Positions 24,196 through 35,145 are shown, counted from the first letter of the stretch. The stretch is 64,000 nucleotides of DNA from Siphonodentalium dalli (GCA_032622095.1 CP136065.1:57343949-57407948); one strand, 5' to 3'. Notes: a model not told the origin generated them from the sequence alone. Numbers and translations are program-made.

Positions 24196-25090
24196 TCTCT
24201 GATGGCGATGTTTGAAGAAACTTTATTCATGTGACGTCAGAAATATATAAATAAACATGGGAATTCCCAATGTCATGTCGGTGTGACGATTTGCAGTAGT
24301 TCACTCGGTGCAAATCAAACGACGATAAATATTCACTATGGTCCACTATAACACAGTGGAGTAGATTAAATACAAATATCAAGACAATTATTAAAATTGT
24401 CTGACTAAAGCATGAAACTTTGCACATATGTACATATTTACATACGTATTGGTATTAGATATGGAGCCACGCTGGAATTTCACTTTAACCCTTCTTTTAA
24501 GGGGTTTTCCAAATTTAAAGAGTGTTTCGTGGTTATATAAATTACTAAATGTCGCAAGTAATCTTACCATGAAATATACGATTTAAAATTAGGCATATTC
24601 AGTACGTATGACTCAGAGAGATATAATGCCACATTTTTATGGTAAAATTGGAACTCCCCACCCAAGATGGTCGTCAAAATGACAGCTGAAAGAGGGAATT
24701 TGACGTTTTTTTCGCTAATATCTTCTAGATCAGGTTCTGCTGTATGGAACTGGTTCGGAAATGTGACATTTTGTATTGCTCATGTTAAGAGATAATTGGA
24801 GCAATGAATATATGTCATTCGTATGATCCAAGTCCCTCCCGATCCCTCAATAATTTGATTATACATAACTCGGTATGAAATTTAACCAAATATCACCGTT
24901 ATGAATCTAGTCATATTTTAACAAGAATTTGACAGAACTTTGCAAATTATGACATACACTTACTTATGAATTTTTGCGCTTAAGTGCAAATAATTTATGT
25001 TTAATCACAAATCATTTGCGCTTAAGTGCAAATAGAAATTAATGCATTGATCTCCCCGAATTAATTTTAAATGGCATAGGCCTAACACAT
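24196..25090. other. Gene-free stretch
   Basis: No supportable gene. A perfect TGACGTCA lies at 24232-24239. Two TTTGCGCTTAAGTGCAAAT palindromes occur near 24974-25032, related to the cluster at 26018-26200. The 66-codon minus frame at 24227-24427 is unremarkable. Confidence 0.5.
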
Positions 25091-25098
25091 CACTCAAG

Positions 25099-25544
25099 CA
25101 AGCCTGCAAATAGTGTGTCTGTCATTTGCAGAATGAGGTCCCCAGAGGGTTAATTTAGTGATGCTACCCTGCATAGCGGGCTAGCATAACTAAATTCACC
25201 CTCTGGGGACCTCATTCTGCTTAGGCCTCATCTTCTGGGAAGTAACTATGGTATCAAATTAACATTGTTTTTAGTTACGTTTTCCCATATGGGAAGTTTC
25301 TATATCCCCTAATTTGCAGAAGATAAAATCCATAATCGAGGCTCCAAATGGGTGAACATCACCAACTTCAACTGGGGAACTTTAATCTGATCCTAGGTCT
25401 GCCATAGCAGTTGAGGGCCTACGCAGATTGAGGCCCCCAGAGGGTGAATTTAGTGATGCTAGCCCACTATGCGGGGTAGCGTCACTAAATTCACCCTCTG
25501 GGGACCTCATTCTGCAAATGACAGACACGCCATTTGCAGGCTTG
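25099..25544. mobile_element. hAT-like MITE with 8-bp target duplication
   Basis: The 446-bp element has perfect 13-bp terminal inverted repeats, CAAGCCTGCAAAT at the left end and its complement at the right end. It is flanked by the 8-bp direct repeat CACTCAAG (25091-25098 and 25545-25552). An 8-bp target duplication is typical of the hAT superfamily. Inside each end is a foldback module: GAATGAGGTCCCCAGAGGG, a short loop, then CCCTCTGGGGACCTCATTC. The outer inverted homology extends through GTGTCTGTCATTTGCAG. There is no transposase, so it must have moved in trans. Confidence 0.8.
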
Positions 25545-25567
25545 CACTCAAGTCTATATAGGCCCAT

Positions 25568-25935
25568 CATATGAGGGAAGCAATCCCCAGTGATCCCTAG
25601 ATACCTTTTATGACCATGGAAATGGTATAGATCTGTGCAGGATATGTCTCGTTTATAAAATGTACTAGATCTCTGGGATGGAGACACAAATTCTTAGGGA
25701 CAGGGATGCTGATAATATGAAAATATGTTTTTCCCCTATTTCAATTTAATAAGTACACCATGAGGGAAGCAAGCCCCCCCAGACCCCAGTAACCCCTAAT
25801 TCCCCTTCTATGACCATGGAAATGGCATATATTTCTGCAGGAGATGTCTCTTTAATAAAATATACCAGAGCTCTGGGAGTGAGGCACCAATTTTTGGGAC
25901 ACAAGAGACCGAGATGCTTTTGACTTTTCAACTTT
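25568..25935 (+). repeat. Diverged 190-bp tandem pair
   Basis: Two imperfect copies about 190 bp apart each contain, in order, ATGAGGGAAGCAA, TATGACCATGGAAATGG, GCAGGA(T/G)ATGTCTC, ATAAAAT and CTCTGGGA. Minus-strand open frames cover both copies. The divergence shows no obvious codon bias, so I treat this as a repeat and not as a gene pair. Confidence 0.7.
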
Positions 25936-26017
25936 CGAGTCTGTATGGGCTACTACTATGGGCCCATAATAATATACTATGAGATGGACTCATTCACAGA
26001 GGGAAGTAAGGGAGTGT

Positions 26018-26200
26018 TAGGTATTTGCGCTTAAGCGCAAATCATTTACACTTAAGCGCAAATGATTTTCGCTTAAACGCAAATAAATTGATAGACACAT
26101 ATTTGTGCTTAAGCGCAAACGACTTTCGCCTAAGCCCAAATGATTTATGCTTAAGTGCAAATATTTGCGCTTAATATTTGTGCTTGAGCGCAAATAAATA
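26018..26200. repeat. Cluster of TTTGCGCTTAAGCGCAAA palindromes
   Basis: The 18-bp self-complementary word TTTGCGCTTAAGCGCAAA, or one- to three-base variants, occurs about eight times in 180 bp with irregular spacers. Every copy is centred on CTTAAG or a variant. It could be a foldback array or a protein-binding cluster. The minus frame through it (repeated LRLS) is a by-product. Confidence 0.75.
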
Positions 26201-27830
26201 ATAAATGTGAAAAGGGCCTCCATAGTAAGAGAGGACCTCTAAATTTCTTGAACATTGAAATTCCCTTTGTTTGAGAATTTGTACATGTTTATATTGAATA
26301 TTCTCAGTAAATAATTATTCTGTGTGTTTCAAAAGAAATCAGAATAAATTGTTATTGTTTTTAAGTATTGGTTATAGATAACAGTTAATTAGATTGACTC
26401 CCCTCTTCCCAGATGCATCCTTATTGTGGAAGACCGATCGCCCGGCGATTCACCCAGGTCTGTTGGATGGCTCAAACGACTTTTCCTACTATGGCCAGTT
26501 TGTACCCTTGATTTGAATGACACATTTAATTGTTTCGTACCATGTTTTTGGTCATTTCACACCATATATTGGTATGTTTCGTCGATTCCCAAAAATGATG
26601 ATTGGTCATTCGTATGTGAAAAATTATTTTAATTGTGTTAACTTAATGAAAGCGAACATGTTCATGATTTAACGTTCATGATGACAACCCGACATTTACA
26701 TGTTAACATATTTCTTTCTTTTTTTTGCGAAACAAAATGAACAAATTGAAATTGTCGCGACAAAGTTAAAGATGCATAATCCGAATTAACGATTGAATAT
26801 TACTATTTCCTTGGCTTCGGGGTAAAACATATTTGATTTGAGTTGAGGAACCCACCCATCAAAGCTGAGAGTGATCAGATATCGATTTTTGAAATCTATT
26901 ATTTTTCACCATCGATAATTTTTGGTGGCCCAGTAAACAGTCAACGAGAAGAAGGTCTCGAACCAAATTGCGGACGAAGATGGATAACTCTAAAAGCAAG
27001 TGGCTTTTTTGTGTCAGATATTTGACAAACCGCCAAAATTTCGTTGAACAAAATGTTGATAAATAACAGGTTTTGGGCAATTGTATACTGGTACATGTAC
27101 TATATTTGACTGGTTAGCATTATTTTTGGGCCATTAATCGATTCTGGTAAACGAAGTGACATTTCAAAAAATGTTGTTGTTGTTGAAATCTGATGACATG
27201 GGAACCATCGAATCGGACTGAGTACCTTTAATGTTATTTTTTTTAAATAATACCGGTATACTCAATGGTACGAATTGTCGAAATGATACAGAAACTGGTA
27301 TGAAATATCCAGAACCCTGGTGCGAAACATGGTATGAAATGCCAGAAACCTATTGGCTATTCATTCCATTGCACATAATTTATTTCCAATGGGCATGGAT
27401 AGAGAGTCTCCTATTGGGGAGGGGTCCACCTTGATACATGTATGTTCCGACAGCACCCCCTTGGAAGGAAGTTTCCTACAGATGGCTACAGGGTACATGT
27501 ATATCGGTCCAAAATTTGTTCGAAAATTATTAATTAGATATGACATTTTTGCACGGTATGGCTTGTCATCCAACTCCATTTGTACTTAGATGAATATCAC
27601 TTCAATTTGCCTTAAATCGAGTAATATCATTTTACGACATCACTAATTAGAATAATATGATTTTATGACATCACGGATCCGAGTAATACACGGTATGGAT
27701 TTATGACATGGTGTAATTCTATTTCACTACTGTTAGATAAGGCATAGATACCAATTTTTTGTGATGCCACTCAATATTACACTGTTATTAAGAGGCGAAC
27801 TACCGTAATTAATAGATAGGGTATTACTTG
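26201..27830. other. Gene-free stretch with GGTATGAAA/TTTCGTACC words
   Basis: Only short unrecognised frames are present. Words related to TTTCGTACCATGTTTTTGG occur near 26535-26585 in plus orientation, and related GGTATGAAA words near 27297-27345 in reverse. They match the tandem block at 28040-28160. Nothing else could be supported. Confidence 0.45.
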
Positions 27831-27950
27831 GTTGGTTTGATATTATAGGCCTGATTTCAGCCCTCAGTAACCTCATATCAGCCTTTGACGTCAGGCTGAT
27901 TGTGATATGAGGTTACCTCAGGGTGATATAGGGCCTAATATCAAACCAAC
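27831..27950. mobile_element. 120-bp foldback element
   Basis: The interval is a near-palindrome: GTTGGTTTGA at 27831 pairs perfectly with TCAAACCAAC at 27941, and AGTAACCTCATATCAGCC pairs with GGCTGATTGTGATATGAGG apart from a small bulge. The loop contains TGACGTCA (27886-27893). No target duplication was identified. It looks like a short MITE. Confidence 0.65.
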
Positions 27951-28039
27951 GATGTTGGCGCTGCTAGTCTACAGGGTCACTGTCTGGTTGTTACCCTTGC
28001 CGAGGAGATATAAATGGTTACAGGACGTTTTGTATCGTC

Positions 28040-28160
28040 TTAAGTCATTTCGTACAACATTTTTGGTAGTTTCGTACCATATTTTTGGTAGTTTCGTACC
28101 TTATTGTTTGGTCGTTTCGTACCATGTAGGAAATCAATTGGTCATTTTGTACCATGTTGC
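28040..28160 (+). repeat. About 22-bp tandem repeat, five degenerate copies
   Basis: The unit is roughly TAGTTTCGTACCATATTTTTGG, with copies varying at several positions. Reverse-oriented versions (GGTATGTAACAACC, GGTATGGAACGACC) follow at about 28240-28280, so the block has inverted relatives nearby. Confidence 0.7.
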
Positions 28161-28756
28161 TATATGTATGTCACATCATATGGAAACAAATAAATGATTT
28201 TATACGATGTACGAAATAAAAAATAGTAACCAAACAATCCGGTATGTAACAACCAAAAAATATGGTATGGAACGACCATGGTTATGGCATCGAATACTGA
28301 AATAATGAAGTCACTGTAGTTGTATATCATTTATGTGGTCACAATATATACATGTATAACGCAACCTGTAAGTTGACATGACCTCTGTTCTAGTTGCTTA
28401 TGACTGAGTTCTGAGATTGAGCAATGTCAGGTGTACTCGATCAATACTCCAGCAATGTTCAGAATCCTATCCCACGATACTCGTATGAAATGTCTAGAAA
28501 ATAGAATCCATATTTAATAAATCCTTCAGACATTCAGTGTTACCGATCGCCTGAATCAACATCTGACTGTTCAAGGCGGTTACACTCAATGGTTGTTTTT
28601 AAGAAGAAATCGTCGTAATGTACAGTGCTAGTACACAGTAGATCGAACAATTATCTTACGGTGTTAGAGATGTTGTTGTTGACATAATCATATTCATACT
28701 GCTGTTGTTGTTAGTACTTGTCACACACATCCTAAGTTCTCCACCAGATTTTGACA
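28161..28756. other. Gene-free stretch
   Basis: Nothing supportable was seen apart from the reverse GGTATG words at its left edge. There is a TACATGTATA word near 28350. Confidence 0.45.
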
Positions 28757-28837
28757 GACAATCCCTGAAACACTGAGAACAGTGACAATCCCTGAAACAC
28801 TGAGAACAGTGACAATCACTGTAACACTGACAGTGAA
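28757..28837 (+). repeat. 27-bp tandem repeat, three copies
   Basis: GACAATCCCTGAAACACTGA begins at 28757, 28784 and, with changes, 28811: an exact 27-bp period. The third copy is diverged (GACAATCACTGTAACACTGA). Confidence 0.85.
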
Positions 28838-28954
28838 TGAGTGATAGCTACATGTACTGGGTGACAGTGATACAGTCCTCAAATTCGGTTGCTTAATTTC
28901 CTTCTTTTTTTTTTAGAATTAGATTCTTCATTTGTGGAATAAGTTGAATAACAG

Positions 28955-29197
28955 TCAGTTATTATGACAATCGTCGTCAACAATGAATGACATTGATAAT
29001 TTGATAGTTGTCTGGATGTATAATATGATCAATTCAATGATTGTTGGCACTGAATTTCTGTCTAGCTGTCTTCGTGACACTATCTTCAGATCTTCGTCGG
29101 CATTCTGCTTCATGTAATATGGGTCAATATTTAAAAACAACCTCTCAAATGCATCTTCGGTATCTGCTACAGACGCAGAATATAATCCACAATCCAT
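28955..29197 (-). CDS. Candidate coding exon, unrecognised product
   Basis: An 80-codon frame starts MDCGLYSASVADTEDAFERL and is the least repetitive, most protein-like frame in the window, with acidic and charged residues well mixed over codons 1-48. The last third (ILYIQTTIKLS onward) looks less like coding sequence. A pyrimidine-rich run followed by TCTGTAG lies just before CAGATACC, inside the frame. The true start may therefore be a splice acceptor about 30 bp downstream of the ATG and not the ATG itself. No convincing donor was found. A CRE and an E-box lie 80-110 bp upstream. It may be a first or internal exon of a host gene, a fossil, or chance. Confidence 0.28.
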   Translation of the reverse strand: MDCGLYSASVADTEDAFERLFLNIDPYYMKQNADEDLKIVSRRQLDRNSVPTIIELIILYIQTTIKLSMSFIVDDDCHNN

Positions 29198-29276
29198 ATA
29201 TCATCGCAATTTTCATGTTTTTGACGAGAAAATGTGCGAGAAATTGAATTTTTTCATCGCGGGAGATATCCCACGG

Positions 29277-29308
29277 TGACGTCACGGATTTTGCGGTCCA
29301 TCACGTGA
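29277..29308 (-). promoter_or_regulatory. CRE and E-box pair
   Basis: A perfect TGACGTCA (29277-29284) and the palindrome TCACGTGA (29301-29308, core CACGTG) lie within 32 bp, upstream of the candidate minus-strand exon. These match consensus sites for CREB/ATF and for bHLH-zip factors. A CRE octamer also sits beside the matching end of repeat copy F1 (24232), so the motif could belong to transposon flank and not to a host promoter. Confidence 0.3.
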
Positions 29309-29331
29309 CTCAACAAAATTGGTGGCCAGCG

Positions 29332-31540
29332 CCCCTAGCGTTAATTCAGGAATTGTTTATTGGTTTGTAAATGGAAGCTATTAATTCTGTAGACTCGTCC
29401 ATTAATTCTGCATTTTTAGTCATTGATTTGACCGGAAATAGTTGATTCCGCTATTACTATTAGATATTGATTTGAATACGACAACCTATTGAATTTAAAT
29501 AGAACGTTATTAATTGTGCATTGGTGATAATTTATATCTATTACATATAAGAATGACAAGGTCTATTAGTTCTATAACGATAATCATTGCTCGTGGAAAA
29601 TCGTCTATTGGTTTGAAATATCTTTATTGATTAAGAAAATATGGCTATTGAAACGGAATGTACGTTTATTGAATATGCGCGAATCTTACTAATTGTGTGT
29701 TATTAGATATTAGTTGAACAGTGAATACTATTAAATTAAAATAGAACATTAATTTTGCATCGGTCAACATTGATTACGAATCTATATCTATTAAAACGGA
29801 ACTGTCTCTTATTGAATCCAAGAATGACGGGTCACTATGAATACCGACCACAACCGAACATAACCGAACACAACCGAAAACAAGTCCAAATAAAGGTTAA
29901 AAGACGGAAATATATGAAATAAAGTTTATAGTGATGTGTGACGGTGTATATGTAAACTAGTGATATGTGAAGTTTGATGCAATTTGGCCTATTAAAAGTT
30001 ACGTTAATGAAAGTTTTATGTAATTTCACGCCGAGTCAGAGTCCGGCGTGATGGCGACTAACTCTATGAATACCGAACACAAGTCCAAATAAGGCGTATA
30101 TGAGGGAAATATATGAAATAAAGTTTATAAAGATGTGTGTGCATATGTAAGTTAGTGATATGTGAAGGTTGATGCAATTTGACCGATTGGAAGTTTAGTT
30201 ATTGGTAGGTTTATGTACAATATTAGCCGTCGGCACGTAAACCAGAGTTCGGCATGCAAGATGGCGGCTAAATCTATGAATACCGAACACAAGTTCAAAT
30301 AAGGCGTATATAATGGAAATATATGAAATAAAGTTTATAATGACGTGTGTGTATATGTAAGCTAGTGATATGTGAAGTTTGGTACAATTTGGATGATTAA
30401 AAGTTATGTTATTGGCAGTTTTTATAATATTTTTACGCCGTGCACTCTTGTGTTCGGCATGCATTCACCGTTAATAAATTAGCTAACAGGTAATCAGTTG
30501 GCTGGCTATCACCAACACGGGATATTTTGTGTTATTGTCTCTTAATTTGTTACAATTTTAAACACTCTTTCTCTAATTTTGTTCTAAATGTGACCACCAA
30601 CTCACCAAGCTATGATCAATGGGAATTTGTGATTCCTCAAGTAATATAAAATATACAAATTCTCAGGTCTGCCTAATGCTATAGGAGGACCATTGACCAC
30701 AGCGGTCTTGCAAAAATAAACTTTTTCTGGTTTTAATCGTCGGTCACGTTGGTCTGCTGTCATATTTACCCATATACTATTGTTTACTTTTAATGATATT
30801 GCCTGATTCGCTAATTAAAAATTTCCACAGCCATGTAAAGCACCTCTAACATCCCATAATTGATTGTCAACTATTTCTGATAAATTGTCTGTTAAGTCGG
30901 TCAGTCGCAACTTTTTCCACTCACATTTTCCAATTTGATAATATGGTTTAAATTTCACAATTATTATTGGTCCAAAGTTTGGAAATTACATTGTTTTGTT
31001 CACGAGCCTCGAGGACTTCAGACCTTAATCTCAGCATGAAAGACTCAATATATATAGACTTTTATTTTTAAAACCTACAAATAACGTAACTTTTAATCGG
31101 TCAAATTGCATCAAACTTCACATATCACTAACTTACATATACACACACATGATTATAAACTTTATTTCATTTATTTCCCTAATATACGCCTTATTTGAAC
31201 TTGTGTTCGGTATTCATAGAGCTAGCCACCATCACGCCGGACTCTGTCTTATGCGCCGACGGCGTAAAATTGTATAAAACTTTCATTAACATGACCAAAT
31301 TGCACCAAACTTCACATATCAATAGCTTACATACACAAATACATCATTATAAACTTTATTTCATATATTTCCGTCTTTTAACCCTTATTTGGACTTGTTT
31401 TCGGTTGTGTTCGATTATGTTCGGTTGGGTCCGGTATTCATAGTGACCGAGAATGACTATTGGTTTGAAAATAGAGACTATTGTTTTCACAATCCACCAT
31501 TAACTTTTATTTCATGTAATTTCCGACCGAATGGCCGCCC
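29332..31540 (-). mobile_element. Repeat family F, copy 2, split by a nested hAT-like element
   Basis: The left part 29332-29828 (starting CCCCTAGCGTTAATTC) and right part 31450-31540 (ending GACCGAATGGCCGCCC) together are the inverse of copy F1 at 23405-24195. The two parts are separated by the 1,621-bp element at 29829-31449. This copy lacks the 154-bp insertion present in F1. Confidence 0.7.
29829..31449. mobile_element. hAT-like non-autonomous element, 1,621 bp
   Basis: It is flanked by the 8-bp direct repeat AGAATGAC (29821-29828 and 31450-31457). The ends read GGGTCACTATGAATACCG and, on the other strand, CGGTCACTATGAATACCG, a near-perfect terminal inverted repeat. An 8-bp duplication is typical of hAT elements. 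Each arm consists of subrepeats of about 210-230 bp carrying GAATACCGAACACAAGT and GAAATATATGAAATAAAG: three on the left (starts near 29835, 30064, 30274) and about two on the right in inverse orientation (31085-31445). The centre (30480-31080) has no recognisable transposase. ATGGCGGC words occur at the subrepeat joins. Confidence 0.8.
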
Positions 31541-31664
31541 ATAGTTGTGGGTATGTGGTCCACATCATATAGAAACCAACAACAACATTTGAGTACAGTA
31601 TCCCTTTAAAGAGAGAAACCTCAGACAATTGAGAAGAATTTCCAAGTAGAGAAGCTTCAATATA

Positions 31665-32122
31665 TGTGACTCGCCATATCAAATCCAGTCGTAAGTCGGG
31701 ATTGTTTTACCCTGTGCCAATGCATTCTCTTATATATGCGAGTCGACCATAGGTCGCCTCGCATATATAAGAGAATGCATTGGCCTAACAATTTTTTATC
31801 ATTTTTTTTAAATAAATGTTTCTTACAATTTTTAGGACATAAAATAAAAACATCCATTTCCCTGCAGGTAGCCCCACACATATATAGAAGCATAAAGAAG
31901 AGTGTCGTCTGCTCATGTTTGTCTGGGGCTCTGTATGGGTGAAATTAAAAAATTGTTAAAGAATACAAGAACAAATTATTAAAATTGTAAAAAATTGTTA
32001 GGCCAATGCATTCTCTTATCTATGCGAGGCGATCTATGGTCGACTCACATATATAAGAGAATGCATTGGCACAGGGTAAAAAAAATCCCAACTTACGACT
32101 GGATTTGATATGGCGGGCCACA
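31665..32122. mobile_element. TA-flanked MITE, copy A
   Basis: The 458-bp element starts TGTGACTCGCCATATC and ends with the complement of TGTGGCCCGCCATATC. It is bordered by TA on both sides (31663-31664, 32123-32124), consistent with Tc1/mariner-type insertion. Next inside each end come GACTGGATTTGATATGG-type text and a 69-bp hairpin (31716-31784 and 32002-32070). The core includes GAGCAGACGACACTC in reverse. A second copy of nearly equal length, with its core inverted, lies at 40469-40927. Confidence 0.8.
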
Positions 32123-32338
32123 TATGCAAAAACATTATGTCAGACCGATCTCAAAATAACTTTAATACTTCAATACTTGTTAGTATAAAGTCCTTGCTAG
32201 TTCTGATTAATTAATACAAACAGTATATACCTGATTGGTGCCTATCACATAGAAGGTAGAAGCTCGAGGATCTGTACTTCATTCATTCGTTTCTTATCTG
32301 TAAACAAAGAATAATAAGGTTGTGAATGATGATAAATG
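32123..32338. other. Short gene-free spacer
   Basis: A+T-rich; nothing recognised. Confidence 0.4.
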
Positions 32339-32340
32339 TA

Positions 32341-32553
32341 CAGTAATGCCCTAATTAATCGACTGCTTAACTACAGCAGAATTATGGGTAACTTTTCCGG
32401 ATTTAGTCGGAAATATGACTTGTTGCCATTCATCGGAAAGCTCTCCCCGAGAGCTTTCCGATGAATGGCAACGAGCCATATTTCCGACTAAATCCGGAAA
32501 AGTTACCCATAATTCTGCTGTAGTTAAGCAGTCGATTAATTAGGGCATTACTC
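32341..32553. mobile_element. Mariner-like foldback MITE
   Basis: The element is essentially one perfect-looking hairpin of about 213 bp. The left end CAGTAATGCCCTAATTAATC pairs with the right end, whose complement reads GAGTAATGCCCTAATTAATC, and the centre lies near 32447. Few mismatches are seen (near 32408 and its partner). TA lies immediately outside both ends (32339-32340, 32554-32555), and CAGT-type termini with a TA target fit Tc1/mariner. Confidence 0.75.
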
Positions 32554-32555
32554 TA

Positions 32556-33184
32556 CCTTGCATAAATTTTAAAACAACTATTGAAGTTTGCCAAAAAATT
32601 TGCAAATAAAAGCCAATGAAAGTGTCTAATGACAGAGTTGTGAAAAGTTGACTTGCTCTCTTTAGGTTCTATCCACATGTGTGTCTTTACAGTCCACAAT
32701 AACCTTTCACACCTTACAGTTCACTCACACAAGCCTACATGTAACTCAATTAATGAATATCACTCACAGATACCTACTGCTGACACACCAATCAATACTA
32801 ATTTACAATACCTCTCAGTAACAATACAATTGATCACATTATAATACACATTATCAGTTGTTCTTCTGGATCAAATTCAATCCTGGCCTTTGTCTTATGT
32901 CAATGACACTGTAGTTCAACTGGATATTGGATCATGCCATACATTACAGGCCATAGAGCGATAGGGAACTGACAGTTTACATGCTTATCTAACTAGATGT
33001 TACCCTGAAGATGTATAAACAGTTTGGGATTAACCTGATGAAAACTTTTGGATGTAGGGAGTGCCAAAGGATGCAGTAATACTAATAGAAAGAGAAAACT
33101 ACGAGATGAATACCATCTAGAGGTAATCCACACAGAAGATCCAATGAAATTGTGGTAAGACCGCCCCATTTTGTGGTAAAGGAT
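32556..33184. other. Gene-free stretch, C+A-rich
   Basis: No repeat or convincing frame was seen. The plus frame at 32653-32844 is C+A-rich and unrecognised. Confidence 0.45.
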
Positions 33185-33425
33185 TCAAAAGTCAGATATA
33201 TTAATCCAAACTAGAGTTATCAGGTGGAAACCAAAAATGTTAATGGACGGACGGACGGATGGACAGACGGATGGACGGACGGACTGACTGACAACATAAT
33301 ATGACCTTTTTTCAAAAGGGCATATAGAAATCACTAAAAATAGACAAACTAAGTCCCATAACTCTCGTATAAAAGATTGGACAAACCTGGTTTTCGAACA
33401 CATTCAGGATATTGTAGCAACAGAC
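33185..33425. repeat. Mollusc-style CGGA-tract interspersed repeat
   Basis: GAGTTATCAGGTGGAAACC is followed by a tract of GGACGGACGGATGGACAGACGG type (33243-33290), then GACAACATAATATGACC and AACTCTCGTATAAAAG text. This layout resembles dispersed repeats I know from bivalve genomes. The minus frame VRPSVCPSVRPS across the tract is a by-product. It is related in style to 19652-19925. Confidence 0.5.
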
Positions 33426-34110
33426 CCATCTACCATATATGAATGAAATTCAGAACCCCCGGACGCCAGCCCGCCCACCCATCAACTGACCTCGCCAAAC
33501 CAATATATAAGTCAAGTGTTTTAACTTGACTAAAAATCAACCCAAAACAGTGTTTTTTGTTTGAACTGTGACAATCAAATGCCGAGGATTAGTCATTATG
33601 TTACAAATGAGTCCGACTGCATGGAAATACCACTTTGATGAGAGTTCAATGGAACTTCATCCACTGAGATTACTCAAACTCAGAAATGTTAGAAGTATAG
33701 ACCCTACGTATACGTAAATCGGGATCGAGTTAGCATTTTGCGAATTTCTTTGTTTTTTTGGCGGATAACGAAATGCGCTCAGATTTACGCATTTCTTGAG
33801 TATCCACGATACAAATGCCACTAGTGAGTCGAACATTATACATGTACATCAAATGACAAGGCCATACTGCATTGAAAAGATTGCATTGATCTTTGTCGAC
33901 GACTCATTGCACACGTTTCCCCGGACATCGGAACATCAAAGATGGCGGCATGTATACTTGATGTTAAGCCGCCAAAGCCAGGCTATGTAACCTTTCAATT
34001 CATGGAAGACTTTTGATCTTGCACCCCATTTTGACTTTAAATAAGCTTCATTTCGACTTTATACCCCCTTGAATGATAAAGTTTGTGGCAAATTTGATAA
34101 AGTACACTCT
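33426..34110. other. Gene-free stretch
   Basis: No supported gene. CAAAGATGGCGGCATG near 33938 matches a YY1-type site, a common promoter and 5'-end motif in animals. ACGTATACGT (palindromic) lies near 33705. The 64-codon plus frame at 33796-33990 crosses this area and is unrecognised. Confidence 0.4.
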
Positions 34111-34114
34111 TTAA

Positions 34115-34506
34115 CCCTTTACCCAACAAACCGGCCAAAACCAGCCAAATAAAGCTTCAACAGCCTAAAATATCTTCGGTCTGTCTCAATAGAACCATAC
34201 AAATATGGATATCATTGGAACTGGCTCCTTGACCACATTGTGATAGTTACAGTTATGCCCTGTGCCAATGCATTCTCTTATATATGCGAGTCGACCATAG
34301 GTCGCCTCGCATATATAAGAGAATGCATTGGCCTAAAAAAAATCTTTTTTTAACACTTTTTACCATTTTTTCTTACATTCTTTAACAATTTTATAATTTT
34401 TTATGTGTTAAGCCAATGCATTCTCTTATATATGCGAGGCGACCTATGGTCGACTCGCATATATAAGAGAATGCATTGGCACAGGGCCCTTCTGTTGGGT
34501 AAAGGG
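34115..34506. mobile_element. piggyBac-like MITE
   Basis: TTAA stands on both sides (34111-34114, 34507-34510). The element starts CCCTTTACCCAAC and ends with the exact complement. TTAA targets and CCC-initial termini are the signature of the piggyBac superfamily. Inside are two copies of the 69-bp hairpin also found in the TA-flanked MITE (34264-34332 and 34412-34480), separated by an A+T-rich core. The 392-bp element has no coding capacity. Confidence 0.85.
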
Positions 34507-34510
34507 TTAA

Positions 34511-34926
34511 AAGCAACTGTTGGCAGTCTCGCGCTGAATAAGGACTTCAGATGAATATATTAGTTATCTTTGGTATCGTGTGTGTGTATTACATAGCAGT
34601 TAACTGGTTGATCATACTCAACCGATTGCCAATGGTAACTGGCTGTCAACCAGAGTTGACCAGGTGCACCAATGCGTTCGCTGGTTTTGTGAACTGACTT
34701 AGAACCATATATTGATAGGTGTCTTGCTGGCTGGGAAGATCACCAGGTGTACATGTTGTGATACCAAACAGGTCACCAAAGCTGAGAAAGACTTACATGT
34801 AGATAAGAGAGCCTTTTGAAAGCTAGTATACTCATCTACTGTATGCTTTTCTAGTTTATCTCACAAGATGATGCTTACACAACCCATTAGTAACAGATGA
34901 ATTATACCATATGCTATGGCCCATGT
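34511..34926. other. Gene-free stretch
   Basis: Nothing supportable was seen. There are TACATGT words near 34750-34800. Confidence 0.4.
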
Positions 34927-35045
34927 GCGGCCATTCAGTCGGAAATTACATGAAATAAAAGTTAATGGTGGTTAGTGAAAACCAATTGTCTCCATTTTCA
35001 AACCAATAGTCGTTCTTGGATTCAATAAGAGACAATTCCATTTTA
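34927..35045 (+). mobile_element. Repeat family F, copy 3, truncated by gap
   Basis: It begins GCGGCCATTCAGTCGGAAAT and follows copy F1 closely for 119 bp, including AACCAATAGTCGTTCTTGG, until the run of N. Its continuation is lost in the gap. Confidence 0.75.
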
Positions 35046-35145
35046 NNNNNNNNNNNNNNNNNNNNNNNNNNNNNNNNNNNNNNNNNNNNNNNNNNNNNNN
35101 NNNNNNNNNNNNNNNNNNNNNNNNNNNNNNNNNNNNNNNNNNNNN
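35046..35145. other. Scaffold gap of 100 N
   Basis: Exactly 100 N, the usual placeholder for a gap of unknown size. The junction between repeat copy F3 and array 2 is therefore not supported by contiguous sequence. Confidence 0.99.

Noticed and set aside
33185-33403. Minus frame with VRPSVCPSVRPS
   Set aside because: This is the translation of the CGGA/CAGA tract of an interspersed repeat.
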